A stretch of 64,000 nucleotides of DNA. It comes from Cercospora beticola. Taxonomy: Eukaryota > Ascomycota > Dothideomycetes > Mycosphaerellales > Mycosphaerellaceae. The notes below the pieces were generated by a model. The model did not search any database, was not told the DNA's origin, and was given only the letters and a program-made list of their open reading frames with translations. Shown piece after piece: positions 61,190-64,000 of this stretch. Made by a program: the position numbers and the translations under genes. The stretch covers positions 4,588,001 to 4,652,000 of the forward strand of contig NC_088939.1 of the NCBI RefSeq assembly GCF_033473495.1, given 5' to 3'. How positions within the stretch are numbered: position 1 is the first letter of the stretch; each line of letters begins with the position of its first letter.

Positions 61190-63550
61190 TAATATATTAC
61201 TATAGTAAACGAAAAAAAAACTCGATATAAATAATAATTATACTAAAGGAAGTAATAAGTATAATAGAGGTAGAAGTAGTAGCGTAGTTAAATAGGTCGC
61301 GCTAGTCTAGTATACTACTAGGCTAGATAGCGTCTCTATAGAGGTACTAAGCTTAGAGGTAGTATAGAGAGTAATAGATAAAGAGAGCTATTAGATAGTA
61401 ACTAGAGCCTAAAGTAAAAGGATAAATTATATAGTAGCTATAGCGGCCGGTAGGACTCTAGTAGTCTTCTAATTTAACTAGCTAATCGAAGCGTTAAAGA
61501 AAAGAAGAGCTAAAAAGTAGTTAGAGGATACTACTTATAGAAGGACTATAAATAAGTAGATCTAGAGCCTTAAGAGCCTTATTATATAGCTATTAAGCTA
61601 AAACGAAACGTAGTAGGAATAGATCGAGAGATAGATATAGAAGATCGGCGTACTTCGTTAGAAGATAGAAAGTATAAAGAAGCTTCTCTAGTAGAATAAT
61701 ACTAGTAAGACGATATACGTAGCGGCTATAACTACTAGCGTACCGGATATATAAAAGATAGTAGCTAGGCGATCTCTAAGAATAGATAGTTAGTAATAGC
61801 TATAGAGAGTATAAGTCGAGGACGATAAATATACTATTACTATTAATATATTATACTTCTAGAGTAAGAAGATAGATTTCGCGCTAGTTAAAGTAGCGCT
61901 ATAACGAGGAATAGATAATACTATAGCTATTTAAGAGATTAAGATTAAATGTCTCTAATAGTTACTTAGTAAGAAGATTAATATTATATTCGTAATAGAA
62001 GCTAAAGCGAAGAAAGTATAGGAGTAGCTAGGCTAGTTAGATATAGCTATACTAGAAGCTAGTATTAAAAGCGAGATATAGTACCTAGTAAAGTATAATA
62101 TAGTATCGAAGTAGATAGTTCTCGATACTATAGTCGAAGATAGCTATAGTCTCTATAAGGAGGTATATATAGAGTTCGTAGTTAATAATTAGGATAGTAA
62201 TATCGACTTTATAGTAATAAAAGCTAGCTAGCTTAGTAAAATAGATCTATAGAAGAAAATAGGATCTCTCGTTATTTAGCTAAGGAATAAAGTAGTAGTA
62301 GACTACTTACTAAAGACTAGTTAGGCTCTTTTTAGAGGTAGAGCGTATAGAGTATTCTACTCTCGATACTAACCTAGTATAGCTAATAAGATATACTTTA
62401 ATTATAATATATATAGCTACCTTTAAGGAGCGTATTATAGAGCTACTAGGTATAGGAAATATATAGGTCTATATTAAATATAGAACTACTAGAGCTAGAG
62501 TCCTCCGAAGTATATAGTATATATAGGCGAGTATCGAAGCTCTAACTAGATATATAAACGGTATCTATATTATAAATAATACCTCGCTACTTAAGCTAAG
62601 CTACTATCGATATAATAGACGTTAACGACTAAGAATACCGAGATAGGAAACCTAATATCCTTTTAATAACTAAATATCTATAGATTCTTTACTATAATAT
62701 AAGTAGGTAGAAGTATATATAGTAGAGTATATTAAGTAACGAAGCGTATTCTCGGTTTATAGTACTAGTAGTCGTAGAGCTATATCTATATATAGATAGA
62801 AGTATAGAGGAGGTATAGTATAGAAGCTATAATAAGTAGAAGCTACTTTTACTAATAGTATAACGAGAGTATAGCTCCGGCTAGTTCGTATATCGGGCGA
62901 TACTCTAAGTTAGTACTACTATTTAAGCTATATAAGTTCTAGTACTATTATATAATATTATAGCGATAATAATAATAACTATTAAAGGAATAGTTCTAGT
63001 AGTAGTAGTATATAATCCTAACGAGAGAGATAGTCGCGTCGAGAAGTATTAGGCGATTAATAAGAAGATAGTATATATTCGGTAGGCTATAGATAAAGCG
63101 TAATCTAGATAAGACGAAGAAATTAAGATATTAATATATTCGGATTTTAATCGATACTATTCGCTATAGAGAAGCTATAATAGCGTAGTTAAGTATAAGA
63201 AGGCTAAGAGAGCGCTAATTATATATTTTACTTAAGAATTCGGTCTCTAATCTATATTACTAGTAGGAACTATTATCTAGTAATATATAGGTAAAAACTA
63301 ATCCTCTACTATCGACGTTATCTTAGCTAGCTTAAGGTTAGCGAATTAGCTTATCTAGTACTACGTTTATAAGTATAATTATAGGTCGGACTATAGACTA
63401 TTAGAGATCGAGTTTAAAACTCGAGCTTTAAGATAGGAATCTAAACTAAGCTATCTAATACTAGAAAAGGTAGATTAGTCGTAAATCGGTATATAGATAG
63501 AGCTAAGACTATAGTCGATATATATTACGACCTCGCTTGCGATATAGTAG
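61190..63550 (+). mobile_element. LINE 4, 5' half (ORF1 and endonuclease)
   Basis: Plus-strand LINE remains. An ORF1-like region with degenerate knuckles near 62,450-62,610 is followed by an endonuclease reading IYSDFNRYYSL (about 63,135), SSTIDVILASLRLAN (about 63,305) and YRSDYRLLEIEF (about 63,380). These are the RIP forms of GDFNRH, TIDxxLAS and GSDHxxI in AP-endonuclease-type LINE nucleases. Similarity stops near 63,550, before any RT. Confidence 0.75.
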
Positions 63551-64000
63551 TAAACGGTCTTAACGGCACGTAACGCTATATATATATCGCGGTACGGCAC
63601 GTTCCGCGATACGCATTTCTTATATTTAGTTATATATTCTCTTACGCTCTTCTTAGATACCTTATCTTACGACTTCTATTCTACTACGATATTATATACT
63701 ATTATACTTTATAAGACTAATCTATACGACTAGGTTTATACAGTTTACGGTTTATAGTAAGTCGCTACGATAAAGCGCGATATCGACAATTATACGATAT
63801 ATAGTATAAATATAGTAGGTCGCTATATTAAGCGCGACTCTCTTTTTTTACGTATACGGTTTATAGTCTACTCGTTATCTTAATAATAGCGAAGCCGAGT
63901 AGTGTTAGTAGTAAGAATAGCCGCTACTACTCCTTCTACGTATCGCTTTTAAACGACTATATCGAGTTATAATTATAGACCTAGAGCTACGACCTAGATA
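63551..64000. other. Different AT-rich segment at right edge, with palindrome
   Basis: Not LINE-like. It holds a hairpin-forming tatcgcgg...ccgcgata at 63,585-63,611 and two cggcacgt motifs (from 63,564 and from 63,595) that keep CpA. Identity unknown. Confidence 0.4.

Larger units (their letters stand above)
13261..64000. other. RIP-saturated AT-rich repeat block
   Basis: From about 13,261 to the right edge almost every CpA and TpG has been replaced by TpA. ATG is nearly absent, and former Gln/Trp codons appear as TAG or TAA while TGA is almost unseen. This is the signature of repeat-induced point mutation in Pezizomycotina, at or near saturation. CpG is kept at high density in some elements and nearly absent in others. 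The elements inside are listed separately. Confidence 0.93.

Noticed and set aside
13261..64000. Mitochondrial or bacterial origin of the AT-rich block
   Set aside because: It contains fungal LINE, Copia, Gypsy, Fot1 and NLR sequence with dinucleotide-specific mutation; it is nuclear RIP-mutated DNA.

Overview
The window comes from a filamentous ascomycete, most likely a Dothideomycete or another member of Pezizomycotina. Four things point there: short GT-AG introns of about 50-100 bp, a HET-domain gene, typical fungal housekeeping genes, and a 50-kb AT-rich block carrying an extreme repeat-induced point mutation (RIP) footprint. The species cannot be named from the sequence alone.

Region 1 (1-13,260) is normal gene-bearing DNA. 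In order it holds: the 5' part of an MRD1-like rRNA-processing RNA-binding protein (minus strand, runs off the left edge); a seven-exon LC8 dynein light chain that shares a 259-bp divergent promoter with MRD1; a three-exon zinc-ribbon protein; a gene-free stretch with three copies of a short repeat that folds into a hairpin supported by compensatory changes; a two-exon unknown protein with an acidic tail; a three-exon AIFM3-like Rieske/flavin oxidoreductase with a mitochondrial-type leader (minus strand); and a single-exon HET-domain protein next to the boundary. These genes look independent and do not form a pathway cluster.

Region 2 (13,260-64,000) is a nested graveyard of mobile elements. 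CpA and TpG have almost vanished, replaced by TpA. ATG starts are therefore nearly absent, and Gln and Trp codons have become TAG or TAA, so no gene here is intact. Insertion boundaries can still be read to the base. A Copia element (14,530-30,604, two 230-bp LTRs) is split by a minus-strand LINE (16,365-21,400, 12-bp target duplication) and has a second LINE inside its 3' LTR (25,506-30,558, 15-bp target duplication). A Gypsy element (42,517-47,850, two 195-bp LTRs, TSD ctact) sits in front of or inside the ORF1 region of a Tad1-like LINE that continues to about 52,560. A solo copy of the same Copia LTR lies at 58,114-58,343 (TSD gagca). A Fot1/pogo transposase relic is at about 56,100-57,790, and the 5' half of another LINE at about 61,190-63,550.

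Two items in region 2 stand out. First, a RIP-mutated NLR (STAND) immune-receptor-type gene of the nucleoside phosphorylase / NB-ARC / TPR architecture lies at about 52,680-55,560. Second, an element of about 1.24 kb is present twice in opposite orientations (36,915-38,151 and 59,767-61,001). Both copies have the same two ends, each has its own 14-bp target duplication, and both share 3'-terminal sequence with the LINE at 16,365. It looks like a non-autonomous element mobilised by that LINE. The segments 31,056-36,914 and 38,152-42,180 contain degenerate coding sequence that I could not identify.
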